Shown piece after piece: positions 1-8,586 of a stretch of 64,000 bases of DNA. Position numbers and translations under genes: made by a program. Every line of letters begins with the position of its first letter. Positions within the stretch are counted from its first letter, which is position 1. Source of the stretch: Spirochaetota bacterium (GTDB lineage Bacteria > Spirochaetota > UBA12135 > COTS27 > JAFLEE01); the NCBI GenBank assembly GCA_017302015.1, contig JAFLEE010000001.1, forward strand, positions 109,361 to 173,360, in the 5' to 3' direction. Below the pieces are notes generated by a model that was not told where the DNA came from, made no database searches, and saw only the letters and a program-made list of their open reading frames with translations.

Positions 1-2268
1 GGCGCCCAGAACCTCATTCCCAATCCCGGGCTCGAGGACGGCGCCGACAAGCCCACGGGCTGGAACTTCCGGGAGAACGGCGCAGCGGGTGCCGAAGCCC
101 ACGGCGGTAAACGGGCGGCGACTTTGAAGTCGAAGCCCGGCGAGAAATGGAACGTGGTCAATTCCCCGAGTTTCGCCCTCAAGGGCGCCACGCTCTATAC
201 CCTCACCTTCTGGGCGAAGGTCGACGGCGGTGGGAATTTCCAGGGCGGCCTCCGGGAGCTCGACGCGGCGGGGAAAACGCTGACCTATACCTGGCAAAAA
301 ACGCGCCAGAACGTCGGCTGGGTCGAATACGCCGCCGTGGTGAAGACGCGCCCCGGCGCGGTCAAGGGCGAGTTCTACGCCCAGGCCATGGAGGATTTCT
401 CCGGGCAGGCGTGGATCGACGACCTCTCCCTGGTGGAAGGCGGCGACCCCGACGCCGCGAAGAAGCGCGCCGCGTCGCGCCGGAGCGCCACCAACCTGCT
501 GGAGGACCCCGGCTTCGAATCCGGCGGCAAGGGCTGGAGCCTTCCCGCGGAAGGCCGGATCTCGGCCACCGGCGGCAATACCGGGGCCGCCTGCTTGATC
601 ATCGACAATCCCGACCGCAAGAAGAAATCCCCCATCGCGGCCTTCTCCTTCCCCGATATCCCCGCCAACCGCGTCTACACCTTCTCGGCCCGCGTCAAGA
701 GCATGGGGGTCGGCGAGGAGGGGCCGAAACTGAAGATCGAGTTCTACAATGCCAAGGGCGAGAATACCGGCGGGGTCTATTCCCTCCCCCTCATCGCCGC
801 CGGCGTGTGGAACCAGGTCAGCGTGAAATTGCGCGCGGGCCGGGATACCGAACGGGCGACCCTCTTGCTGCGCCAATTCGGCAATGGCGAAGCGGCCTTC
901 GACGACCTGGATTTCCGCTTCACCGATCCTGTGCCCTTCGACATGGAGGTCTCGCCCCGGGTCGCCTACATCGGGGGGGAACTGAAGCCTGAGGTGAAGG
1001 TCTTCCTCAATAGCGACGACCTCGCCTCCATGGCGGGGTTCCAGGCGAAGCTGTCGGTGGTGGATGCGGTCTCCGGAACCGTCCTTATCGCCCCCCTCCT
1101 GCAGAAGGCCGACAAGGCCGCCCTCAGTTTTTCCTTGGCCCTTCCCGCGTCGAAGTCCCGCCAATTCAACGTCGAGGCCAGCCTCCTCGATCCCTCCGGG
1201 AAGGTCCGCTTCGCCACCAATGACCTGGCCATCGTGGTCGAACGGCCGAGCCTCGTGCGCTCGGGCTGCTATGTGGTGGACGGCAAGCCGTTCTTCCCCA
1301 TCGGGGCCTACCACGTGAAGCACGAGAGCGAATATCCCCTTCTCCTCTCCGGGGGGTTCAACGCGGTCCAGGGCAGCGGTACCCATGACCTGGGCGTGCT
1401 CAAGAAGCACCTCGACGAGTGCGCCGCCAGCGGCCTGCGCTATTGCCTCCCGCTCTACGGCGGCATGAAGGTGCGCGGCAATTTCTCCAATACCCGCGCC
1501 AAACTCAAGGCCTTCGCCGAGCACCCCGCGCTCCTCGGGTTCTGGAGCATGGACGAGCCCGACGTCTGGGGCGTGGGCCCCGACGAACTCGTCGAACTGC
1601 GGGCCATCATCGGCGCGGGCACCCGGGTGCATCCGGCCTCCTCCGTCATCTTCCCGCCGTCGGCCCATTTCATGGGCCAGCAGGAGAGCATGGACGTCAT
1701 CTACGTCGACCCCTACCCGAAGAAGAAGAATCCCGAGCCGATCACCGCGGTGCGGACCTGGATCGACGGCGCCAAGCGCGCCCAAAAGCCCATCGTCTGC
1801 GTCGTCCAGGCGTTCGAGATGCTGCCGGCCTGGCCCAAGCCCTCGGCCGCCGAATTGGAGAATTACATCTACCAATCGCTGGTGCACGGCGCCATCGGGA
1901 TCTTCTACTACTCTATGAACGACCCCTCGTGGAACCTGGCCCAGAGCGATCTGTGGGAGAAGACCCTCCAGATGAACCGCGAGATGAAGGCCCTCGCCCC
2001 CGTGCTCCTCTCCGAGGCCATGCGCCGGGAGACCTGGAACGTGAAGTCCAACCCCGCCGTCGATGCCGTAGCCGCTGTGGTGAACGGCGAAACCTGGGTG
2101 CTGGCCGTGAACGTGTCCGAGAAGGAGGCCGACCTCAGCGTCGCCCTCCCCGCGGGCGCCAAGGGCGCGGTTTCGGCCGTCTTCGGCCGCGGCAAGCCGG
2201 TTTTAAAAGACGGAAAAATCGTCGACTCCATCGAGGCCCTCGGTTCGCGGGTCTACGTGGTGAAATAG
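1..2268 (+). CDS. Secreted glycoside-hydrolase-like protein, 5' end outside the window
   Basis: The reading frame is open from the first base, so the N-terminus and any signal peptide are missing; 755 residues remain. Two N-terminal beta-sandwich modules are suggested by the CBM4/9-like openings NLIPNPGLEDG and NLLEDPGFESG, each followed by a GW pair. The C-terminal half looks like a (beta/alpha)8 hydrolase: a barrel entry near FFPIGAYHVKH and the segment FWSMDEPDVWG, where the Glu is a plausible acid/base by analogy with GH-A enzymes. I cannot assign a GH family or substrate. It converges on the AraC gene, with a 7-bp-stem hairpin between the stops. Role as an extracellular polysaccharide-acting protein is inferred from the modules and the neighbourhood. 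Confidence 0.65.
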   Translation, partial: GAQNLIPNPGLEDGADKPTGWNFRENGAAGAEAHGGKRAATLKSKPGEKWNVVNSPSFALKGATLYTLTFWAKVDGGGNFQGGLRELDAAGKTLTYTWQKTRQNVGWVEYAAVVKTRPGAVKGEFYAQAMEDFSGQAWIDDLSLVEGGDPDAAKKRAASRRSATNLLEDPGFESGGKGWSLPAEGRISATGGNTGAACLIIDNPDRKKKSPIAAFSFPDIPANRVYTFSARVKSMGVGEEGPKLKIEFYNAKGENTGGVYSLPLIAAGVWNQVSVKLRAGRDTERATLLLRQFGNGEAAFDDLDFRFTDPVPFDMEVSPRVAYIGGELKPEVKVFLNSDDLASMAGFQAKLSVVDAVSGTVLIAPLLQKADKAALSFSLALPASKSRQFNVEASLLDPSGKVRFATNDLAIVVERPSLVRSGCYVVDGKPFFPIGAYHVKHESEYPLLLSGGFNAVQGSGTHDLGVLKKHLDECAASGLRYCLPLYGGMKVRGNFSNTRAKLKAFAEHPALLGFWSMDEPDVWGVGPDELVELRAIIGAGTRVHPASSVIFPPSAHFMGQQESMDVIYVDPYPKKKNPEPITAVRTWIDGAKRAQKPIVCVVQAFEMLPAWPKPSAAELENYIYQSLVHGAIGIFYYSMNDPSWNLAQSDLWEKTLQMNREMKALAPVLLSEAMRRETWNVKSNPAVDAVAAVVNGETWVLAVNVSEKEADLSVALPAGAKGAVSAVFGRGKPVLKDGKIVDSIEALGSRVYVVK

Positions 2269-2280
2269 CGCCCGGAAACC

Positions 2281-2301
2281 GGCCGCCGCCGTCGGGCGGC
2301 C
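2281..2301. terminator. Hairpin between convergent genes
   Basis: GGCCGCC at 2281-2287 pairs perfectly with GGCGGCC at 2295-2301 across a 7-base loop. It lies between the stop of the first gene (2268) and the stop of the opposite-strand AraC gene (2304). There is no T-tract, so intrinsic terminator activity is inferred from position only. Confidence 0.45.
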
Positions 2302-2303
2302 CC

Positions 2304-3117
2304 TCAGGCCATCGGATTCTTCCCGAGGTTCTGGCGGTAGTTTTTCGGCGAGACCCCGGTGACGCGCTTGAAGGTCTTCGAGAGGTGGAACGCGTCGTGG
2401 AAGCCGCAGCGGGCAGCGAGCGCCTCCAGCCCCGGGGCCTCGGGCGAGCGCAAGAGCGCCTTCACGCGCTCGACCTTCGATTTCACGAGGTAGCGCACCG
2501 GCGCCATGCCCACGAGTTCGTGGAAGCGCGACGAGAATTGGCCCCGTGACAAACCCGTCAGCCGGGCCAATTCGGCCACCGTCGGGGGTTCCTCCCCCGT
2601 GTCTCCCATGCGGTGCAGGGCCGGAAGGAAGCGGCGCCAATCCGGGGTGAGGCTGCGCCCGAGGATCGCCCCCTCGGGCATGAAGCGCGCGAGGAGGTCG
2701 AGGAGGATGCCGTGGGCCGCCAGGCGGGAGGGGATCGTCGCGGCCCCCCCAGAGTTCGATCATCTTTCCCATCGCTTCTTTGAGCGTTCCCCGCCCGTCA
2801 TCCGGAAGTTCGTAGCGCGGCTCCACGAGGCGGAAAAAATCGAGCCCCCCGCCGATGAGGAGGGTCGCGTGCACCCACCAGATGGCGACTTCCGCGGGCG
2901 TACCCAGGTCGACCCCCGAGTCGGGGGGGATGAGGTAGAGGCGGCCCGGCGCGAGGCGGAAGGTCTTGCCGTGGTGGCGCGCGAAACCCTCGCCCTCGAC
3001 GACGGCATAGAGTCGGGCCCAGGCCTCGCGCCCCTCTCGAAGCGTCCATATTCCATGGCGGTAGACGCCCTTCTCGCCGGTGAGGATGCGGGGCTGGAGG
3101 GAATCGAGGGCATCCAT
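2304..3117 (-). pseudogene. AraC-family transcriptional regulator, frameshifted
   Basis: An N-terminal sensor domain (AWARLYAVVEGEGFARHHG, a cupin-like arm, and APGRLYLIPP) is followed by a C-terminal two-helix AraC DNA-binding domain (VAELARLTGLSRGQFSSRFHEL, then ARCGFHDAFHLSKTFKRVTG). The two halves lie in different frames. The break falls at a run of seven C on the + strand (2744-2750). Removing one base restores a continuous frame reading IELWGAATIPSRLAAHG across the join, so the coding loss is a single-base insertion in a homopolymer. Start taken as the ATG at 3117; 3153 is also possible. It is divergent from the UroD-like gene, which it probably regulated. It may be a real pseudogene or an assembly error. 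Confidence 0.8.
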
Positions 3118-3159
3118 TCCCCGAAGCATAGCCGCAAAGCCGCCGGCCCGCAAGCATGA

Positions 3160-3200
3160 CCGTACATAATTACATGTTTATTTTTATCCATCCATGGAGC
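3160..3200. promoter_or_regulatory. AT-rich divergent promoter region
   Basis: Between the AraC start and the UroD-like gene lies an AT-rich stretch (ACATAATTACATG followed by TTTATTTTTATCC) in otherwise GC-rich DNA. ACAT is repeated directly with 4 bases between copies. This is where divergent promoters and an AraC site would be expected; no exact -35/-10 pair was assigned. Confidence 0.35.
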
Positions 3201-3249
3201 GGTCCCTTGCTTTTGCCTACCCTTAGGCTACCGAAACACGGAGCCGCCC

Positions 3250-4395
3250 ATGATGACCTCCCGCGAACGCCTGCTCACCGCCCTCGACAACGGACGCCCC
3301 GACCGGCTTCCCTGCCAGGTGCACGGTTGGATGCCCTATTACCTTAAGACCTACCTGGGGGGATGCGATTGGTACGGGGCCTACGAGCGCTTCGGCATGG
3401 ATTTCGCCATCTATGTGAGCCCCAACTACCGCTACGCCGAGGCCGATCTCGCCCACTGGCAGGTCGAGTGGAAGGATCTGGGGACGGATGCGGGAGGCAA
3501 TGCCACCCGGCTCCAAACGATCCGCACCCCCAAGGGCGAATTGCGCCGTATCCAAGCGACCAATGCCTTCACCACCTGGGACACCGAGCATCTCCTGAAG
3601 AACGAAGCCGATTTCGAGCTTTGGGCCGCCTACGCCCCCGTCCCCGTGGGGATCGATTTCACCCCAGTCCGGGAAGCCCGGGAAAAACTAGGTGATCGGG
3701 GCATCGTGCGCAGCCATCCCTTCAGCCCGGGACAGGGCTCTCCCTGGCAAAGTTTCTGCACCCTCTACGATACCGAGCCGGCCATCATGCTCGCCATGGA
3801 CGAACCGGACCTCCTGCACCATTTCCTGGAGGCCATCGTCGCGCGCACGCTTCGCGCCACCGAACTCTGGAAAGGGACGCCCGCCGACCTGGTGGAGGTG
3901 GGGGGCGGCGCGGGGAGCAATACGGTCATCAGTCCTTCGCTGTACTCCGAGTTCTGCCTTCCCTACGACCGCCGGCAAAACGCGGCCTTCCACGAAGCCG
4001 GGGTGAAGGTCGTCACCCATCTCTGCGGCGGGCTCATGAAGATGCTCGACCTCGTGGTTGAATCCGGCTCCGACGGGCTGGAAACCATGACCCCGCCCGA
4101 AATGGGGGGCGATTGCGATCTCGCCGAGGCCTCCCGCCGCGTGGGCGACCGGCTCTTTTTCATCGGCGGCTTCGACCAGAACCGGGGCTTCGAGCAGGGC
4201 GACCCCGCGACGGTCCGCAAGATGGTGCACCAATGCTTCGAGGCGACCCGCGACAAGGCCGGCTACATCCTCTGCCCCTCGGACCATTTTTTCAAGGGCG
4301 ATCCCGCGAATCTCCAAGCCTTCGCCGACGCGTGCAGGGAGTGCGTCTACGAACCCGCGCGTGCCGCGCCCCGCGCCCTGGCGGCCGCGGTCTAG
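3250..4395 (+). CDS. Uroporphyrinogen decarboxylase-fold methyltransferase-like protein
   Basis: A 381-residue protein of the URO-D superfamily; the start MMTSRERLLTALDNGRPDRLP is the family's usual opening and GGAG sits just upstream. It carries His257-Leu-Cys259 (in VTHLCGG) and Cys342 (in YILCPSDH), i.e. H-x-C-x82-C. In MtaA/MtbA/CmuA-type corrinoid methyltransferases this pattern binds the zinc that activates the thiol acceptor. True HemE lacks this motif, so a methyl-transfer role is more likely than haem synthesis. No corrinoid protein gene is adjacent, so the substrate is unknown. Homologues are often found beside sugar dehydrogenases and sulfatases, as here, where a Gfo/Idh gene converges 13 bp away and an AraC gene diverges. 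Confidence 0.75.
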   Translation: MMTSRERLLTALDNGRPDRLPCQVHGWMPYYLKTYLGGCDWYGAYERFGMDFAIYVSPNYRYAEADLAHWQVEWKDLGTDAGGNATRLQTIRTPKGELRRIQATNAFTTWDTEHLLKNEADFELWAAYAPVPVGIDFTPVREAREKLGDRGIVRSHPFSPGQGSPWQSFCTLYDTEPAIMLAMDEPDLLHHFLEAIVARTLRATELWKGTPADLVEVGGGAGSNTVISPSLYSEFCLPYDRRQNAAFHEAGVKVVTHLCGGLMKMLDLVVESGSDGLETMTPPEMGGDCDLAEASRRVGDRLFFIGGFDQNRGFEQGDPATVRKMVHQCFEATRDKAGYILCPSDHFFKGDPANLQAFADACRECVYEPARAAPRALAAAV

Positions 4396-4408
4396 GAGCG
4401 CGGCGCCT

Positions 4409-5461
4409 TCAATGCCCGTTGACGTTCGCGCCCGCCTGCTCGCGGATGCGGTCCGAGAGCGAGGCGGTTTCCCACGCGGTGCGCAGGGAACTCACCGGGT
4501 CGAAATCGGGGAGGCCCCTGCCCGAGAGGAAATGGGCGAGTTGATGGGTGAAACCGCGCATGAGGCTCATCTCCTCGCTGGGGTCCTTCGCCAACGCGGC
4601 GTTGAAATCGAACCGGCAATCCTGCTGACCGCCCTCCAGGACGGCCCAGCGGCCGCCGCCCTGGCTCCCCGTGATGGCCGCGAAGGCCCAATGGTGGGTT
4701 CGCTTCTGGGCGAAGAACTCGTAGGTCTCGGTATCCTGGCCGACGGCCGGCCGGACGTCCAACTCGCAGGCCACCCCGGAGGGGGCGCGCAGGCGGGCGA
4801 TGATCCACGGGGTGAGGGGGCTCCCCGATTGGGGTCCGCCGCCTTCTGCGCGCTCCAGAGTCAGGGGCCCGAGGAAATACTGGGCGAGATTCACGGCGTG
4901 CACCATGGTGTCGTGGTAGAAATTGGAGGCCACCCGGTCGCGGCGCCAGAAACGGATGGCGGCGCCCGTCAGCGACTCCTTCCCCAGGCTCTCGCGGACC
5001 GCTTTCGCCCCCGAGGCGAAGCGCCGATTGAAGGCGACCTGCACCACGGCCTTGCGCCGCTCGGCCTCTTCGGCGAACGCCAATAAGCGCGCGGGATCGT
5101 GGGAGACCGGCTTCTCCACCAAGAGCGGGATGCCCCGTTCAAAGCAGAGGGGAAGGAGTTTTTCCACCACCTCGGGGAAGAGGCAAAAGAGGAAGGCATC
5201 GGCCTCGTCTGATTTCAGGAGGGCCACCGAATCCGTGTGGGCCTTGGCGGAGGGGAAGGCCCTGCGGGCGAGTTCGAGATTTTCCGCCTTCAAATCACAG
5301 ACGGCGCTCACGCTCAGGGGCCACCCGAGGTCGAGGAGCGTCTTCAAGGCTGGAAAATGGGCATTGCGGGCGATGCCGCCGCAACCGATGACGCCCAGGC
5401 GCACCGGGGTCTTCGGCGCGGGAGGCAGGGGGAACGTTTTTAACATTTCTTCCAAATTCAT
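4409..5461 (-). CDS. Gfo/Idh/MocA-family oxidoreductase
   Basis: A 350-residue cytoplasmic NAD(P)-dependent dehydrogenase. The N-terminal Rossmann domain shows VIGCGGIARNAHF near residue 25 and the family motif VEKPVSHDP, where the Lys is the usual catalytic residue. The C-terminal alpha/beta domain follows from about residue 150 (IRFWRRDRVASNFYHDTMVHAVNLAQYFLG). Members oxidise or epimerise sugars, inositols or amino-sugars; the substrate cannot be read from sequence. It ends 13 bp from the convergent UroD-like gene and looks monocistronic. It is only distantly similar to the second Gfo/Idh gene at 30-31 kb. Confidence 0.85.
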   Translation of the reverse strand: MNLEEMLKTFPLPPAPKTPVRLGVIGCGGIARNAHFPALKTLLDLGWPLSVSAVCDLKAENLELARRAFPSAKAHTDSVALLKSDEADAFLFCLFPEVVEKLLPLCFERGIPLLVEKPVSHDPARLLAFAEEAERRKAVVQVAFNRRFASGAKAVRESLGKESLTGAAIRFWRRDRVASNFYHDTMVHAVNLAQYFLGPLTLERAEGGGPQSGSPLTPWIIARLRAPSGVACELDVRPAVGQDTETYEFFAQKRTHHWAFAAITGSQGGGRWAVLEGGQQDCRFDFNAALAKDPSEEMSLMRGFTHQLAHFLSGRGLPDFDPVSSLRTAWETASLSDRIREQAGANVNGH

Positions 5462-5728
5462 GGGTTGACTCCGCGGGGACCCCCACCGGGGTCGCCGTAA
5501 GTCTATCCTTTTTCAAGGCCCCGGGGTTGACGGAAAGGGCCGCCCGATTGGCGATGTCGGTTCTGGGCCGCCCGTGTGGCGCGTTGCCATGATGCCTGCG
5601 TGTCCTATCCGGCCACCGCTACGGAATCGCCGCGCGCAATGGGCCGCTGATGCGGGACTTGGAAGGCGACCCCGACGAGTGGGGGATGCAAACGCCAAGA
5701 TCCGCCTCCATGGAACAATACCGAAGGC

Positions 5729-7444
5729 ATGAAAAAGACCCCCCAAAAGCGCGCCTCGACCGCCAGGCCAAAGGCTTCCCCTCCCCCGCCTCCCCGTTAC
5801 GTCCCGGCCCCGGTCCGGCCTCGGGCCGCGACTGCATGGCACGGCGAGTATGATTTCATCATCGTCGGTTTTGGAGCCGCCGGCGCCAGCGCGGCCATCG
5901 AAGCCCATGACCGGGGCGCCAAGGTCCTGGTGCTCGAGCGGTTCTCGGGCGGCGGCGCCTCGAAGATGAGCGGGGGCGTGCTCTATGCCGGGGGAGGCAC
6001 CCGCCAGCAACTCGCCGCCGGATTCAAAGACAGCCCCGAGAAGATGCTGCGCTACCTGACGCGCGAGATGGAGACCAACCCCCTCCCCGGGAAGAAACCC
6101 TCCATCGATCGCAAAGCCCTCAAGCACTTCTGCGACCGATCCAAGGCGAACTTGGAATGGCTGGAGGGCCTCGGCCTCGATATCCCGCTGAAGTTCTTCG
6201 CCGGAAAGACCAACCAACCCCCGGGGGGCTTCGGCCTTTATTTTTCGGGGAATGAAAAGCAATACGCCCCCGAGGGCGAAGCGCTTCCCCGCGGGCACGT
6301 GCCCCTGGGCACCGGCATGTCGGGCTCCAAATTATTCCGCACGCTGCACCTCGCCGTCGAAGCGCGCGGGATCCCGGTGCGCCGCCATGCCCGGGCGGTG
6401 CGCCTCCTCCAGGGAGAACGCGGCGCGGTCATCGGCGTGGAGATCCGCTATAGCCGGCTCTTCCTCCTGCGGCCACTCACTTGGCCCCTGGCCCAATTGG
6501 GATTCGTCAGCGCCACCGCCCGGCGTCTCCTCGGATGGATCGAGACCACCCTCGGGGCGAAACGCCGCCTGCGCGCCAGACGGGGCGTGCTCCTTTCCAC
6601 CGGCGGCCACGTCTATGACAAGGCGCTCTTCCAGGGGCACGCGCCCGCCTACCGCGGTACCTTCCCCCTGGGCACCCCCGGCGACGACGGCAGCGCCCTG
6701 CGCCTCGGGCTCGAAGCCGGCGGGGCCATGGCCTCCCGGTTCATCTACCCCCCCGAGGCCCTGGTGACCGGAATCCTGGTCAACCGCGACGGGCGCCGCT
6801 TCGTGGATGAGAGCGTCTACGGCGCGAGCCTCAGCCGCTCCATCGCCGCCCAGGAAAACAGGGCGGCCTGGCTCATCATCGACAGCCGCGTCCACCGCGA
6901 AGCGGCCCGGCAGGTCCGCGAGCGGGAAAGCTTTGCGGGCGTCCCCCTCAAGTGCCTCCTCTCCGGCGAGATGAACGCCCTGCTCTACCGCCGCCTCACC
7001 TGCTTCGTAAACCTCCATTTCAACCGGAAAAAAGCCCGAACCCTGGAATCCCTGGCGGCCAAATGCGGCATCCCCCCCGGGGCGCTTCGGAAGTCCATGG
7101 AGGAATACCGGGAGGCCTTCCTCTGGCGCCAAGATAAGGCCTTCGGAAAATCCCGCGACCAATTGGCCAAACTGGCCCACCCGCCCTATTACGCCATCGA
7201 TTGCCGCATCGATAATCTCCTCTTCCCCATCCCCTGCCTCACCCTGGGGGGCCTCAAGTCCCATGGCCTCACCAGCCAGGTCCTCCGGGAAAACGGCAGC
7301 GCCATCCCCGGCCTCTACGCGGCGGGGCGCAGCGGCGCGGGGGTGCTCTCGCGATCCTACGTCAGCGGCTTCTCCCTGGCCGAATGCGTCTATTCGGGCA
7401 GGAACGCCGCGGCCCACGCGGCCGCCGGGACCGAGAAGCGATGA
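5729..7444 (+). CDS. FAD-dependent oxidoreductase (fumarate reductase / ketosteroid dehydrogenase type)
   Basis: A 571-residue flavoprotein. After a proline-rich, basic N-terminal arm of about 40 residues comes the dinucleotide motif YDFIIVGFGAAGASAA (Gly47-x-Gly49-x-x-Gly52) with an acidic end at VLVLER, then GGGASKMSGGVLYAGGG, typical of the FAD_binding_2 family. The C-terminal FAD signature PGLYAAGRSGAGVLSR is present. Members dehydrogenate 3-ketosteroids or reduce enoates; the substrate is unknown. The N-terminal arm is polar and lacks a hydrophobic core, so a cytoplasmic location is likely. Its stop overlaps the next gene's start in ATGA, implying translational coupling to the TPR protein. 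Confidence 0.8.
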   Translation: MKKTPQKRASTARPKASPPPPPRYVPAPVRPRAATAWHGEYDFIIVGFGAAGASAAIEAHDRGAKVLVLERFSGGGASKMSGGVLYAGGGTRQQLAAGFKDSPEKMLRYLTREMETNPLPGKKPSIDRKALKHFCDRSKANLEWLEGLGLDIPLKFFAGKTNQPPGGFGLYFSGNEKQYAPEGEALPRGHVPLGTGMSGSKLFRTLHLAVEARGIPVRRHARAVRLLQGERGAVIGVEIRYSRLFLLRPLTWPLAQLGFVSATARRLLGWIETTLGAKRRLRARRGVLLSTGGHVYDKALFQGHAPAYRGTFPLGTPGDDGSALRLGLEAGGAMASRFIYPPEALVTGILVNRDGRRFVDESVYGASLSRSIAAQENRAAWLIIDSRVHREAARQVRERESFAGVPLKCLLSGEMNALLYRRLTCFVNLHFNRKKARTLESLAAKCGIPPGALRKSMEEYREAFLWRQDKAFGKSRDQLAKLAHPPYYAIDCRIDNLLFPIPCLTLGGLKSHGLTSQVLRENGSAIPGLYAAGRSGAGVLSRSYVSGFSLAECVYSGRNAAAHAAAGTEKR

Positions 7445-8460
7445 GGCGCGCGGCGCTGCTCTTCCTGCTCTCCTTCGGGGGAGCCTGGTCGATGAGCGAC
7501 CTCCCCCAGGCGATGGATGACCGCCTCTTGGAGGGCGTGCGCCTCCTCCACTGCGACCGCTACGACGACGCCTTCTCTAATTTCGCCGTCGTGCAGAAGA
7601 CGATGCCCGCCCACCCCGCCGGTTTTTTCTTCTACGGAGCCGCCCTGGAATGGCTCGCTTGGGATTACCGCAACCTGGAGCAGGGGCCCCCGTTCTTCGC
7701 CATGATGAACAAGACGATCGCCTTGGCCAAGGAGATGGTCGTCAAGGACCCGAAGAATGCTTGGGCTTTCTTCTATTTGGGTGCGGGTTACGGCTTCCTG
7801 GGCTTGGCCGACATCAAATACGGCAATTGGCTCAAGGCGTTTTACGACGGCATGACCGGCTACAAGCACATGCTCCAGGCGCTCAAATTGAACCCCAACA
7901 TTTGGGATGTGTACTATGCATTGGGCCAATTCCACTATTGGCGCAGCAAGAAAGCCGCCATCGTACGCGTCTTCACCACCCAGGACGAGATGAAGCAGGG
8001 CATCGAAGAACTCGAGGTCGCCACGAAAAAGGGCTATTTCACGCGTTGGGAAGCTCGCAATTCCTTGGTGGATATCTGGAACATGGAGGGCCAACCCGTG
8101 AAATGCGAGGCGCTCCTGAAGGAGTCCCTGGCGGAGTTCCCGGTGAACCTCTATACCTGGTGGTCCTACGCCAAAGTCCATATGGCGCGGAAACGATACA
8201 CCGAGGCCCTCGGCGCCCTGGATTTCCTCGAGGGCCGATTCAAGTCCAGCCACTGGACGGGGGACCTCGCTTGGGTGGAATGCTGGGTTTGGAAGGCCGA
8301 TTGCTGGGGACACCTGGGGGACAAGGAGAAGACGAAAATTTTCCTGGAGAAGGCCAGACGCCACCCGAACGCGAAGATCAAGTCCGTACCGCGCTACCAG
8401 GAACTCATGAAAGACGTCAAGAACATTTCCGGGTGGGCCGGGGTGCCCCTCCCAGAATAG
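7441..8460 (+). CDS. Exported tetratricopeptide-like protein
   Basis: A 339-residue protein beginning MRRAALLFLLSFGGAWS, a short Sec signal peptide. The ATG overlaps the upstream stop by four bases, which fixes the start. The body is helical with TPR-like pairs: YDDAFSNFAVVQKTMPAHPAGFFFYGAALEW near residue 45, then AFFYLGAGYGFLG, and MLQALKLNPNIWDVYYALGQFHYW. Aromatic residues are frequent. Similar proteins act as periplasmic scaffolds, but no partner can be named; the coupled flavoprotein is the best candidate. It converges on a lipoprotein gene with a nested hairpin in between. Confidence 0.7.
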   Translation: MRRAALLFLLSFGGAWSMSDLPQAMDDRLLEGVRLLHCDRYDDAFSNFAVVQKTMPAHPAGFFFYGAALEWLAWDYRNLEQGPPFFAMMNKTIALAKEMVVKDPKNAWAFFYLGAGYGFLGLADIKYGNWLKAFYDGMTGYKHMLQALKLNPNIWDVYYALGQFHYWRSKKAAIVRVFTTQDEMKQGIEELEVATKKGYFTRWEARNSLVDIWNMEGQPVKCEALLKESLAEFPVNLYTWWSYAKVHMARKRYTEALGALDFLEGRFKSSHWTGDLAWVECWVWKADCWGHLGDKEKTKIFLEKARRHPNAKIKSVPRYQELMKDVKNISGWAGVPLPE

Positions 8461-8527
8461 GCGCCGCCCACGGCCTCGGCCCCGGCTCGCGCTGGACTTG
8501 GACTCCGAAGAACCGAGGCAAAACGAA

Positions 8528-8573
8528 TCCCGCAGGTCGCGGCCGGGGGTCTTCTCGGCCGCAACCCGCGGGA
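8528..8573. terminator. Nested bidirectional hairpin
   Basis: An outer stem TCCCGC (8528-8533) / GCGGGA (8568-8573) encloses an inner perfect stem GCGGCCG (8539-8545) / CGGCCGC (8556-8562). A small GTTAC-GAG-GTAAC hairpin follows at 8575-8587. It lies between convergent genes (stops at 8460 and 8587). No T-tract; terminator function is inferred. Confidence 0.5.
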
Positions 8574-8586
8574 CGTTACGAGGTAA

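Noticed and set aside
2744-2750. Programmed frameshift in the AraC gene
   Set aside because: No slippery heptamer context or downstream pseudoknot was seen; an indel in a homopolymer is simpler.
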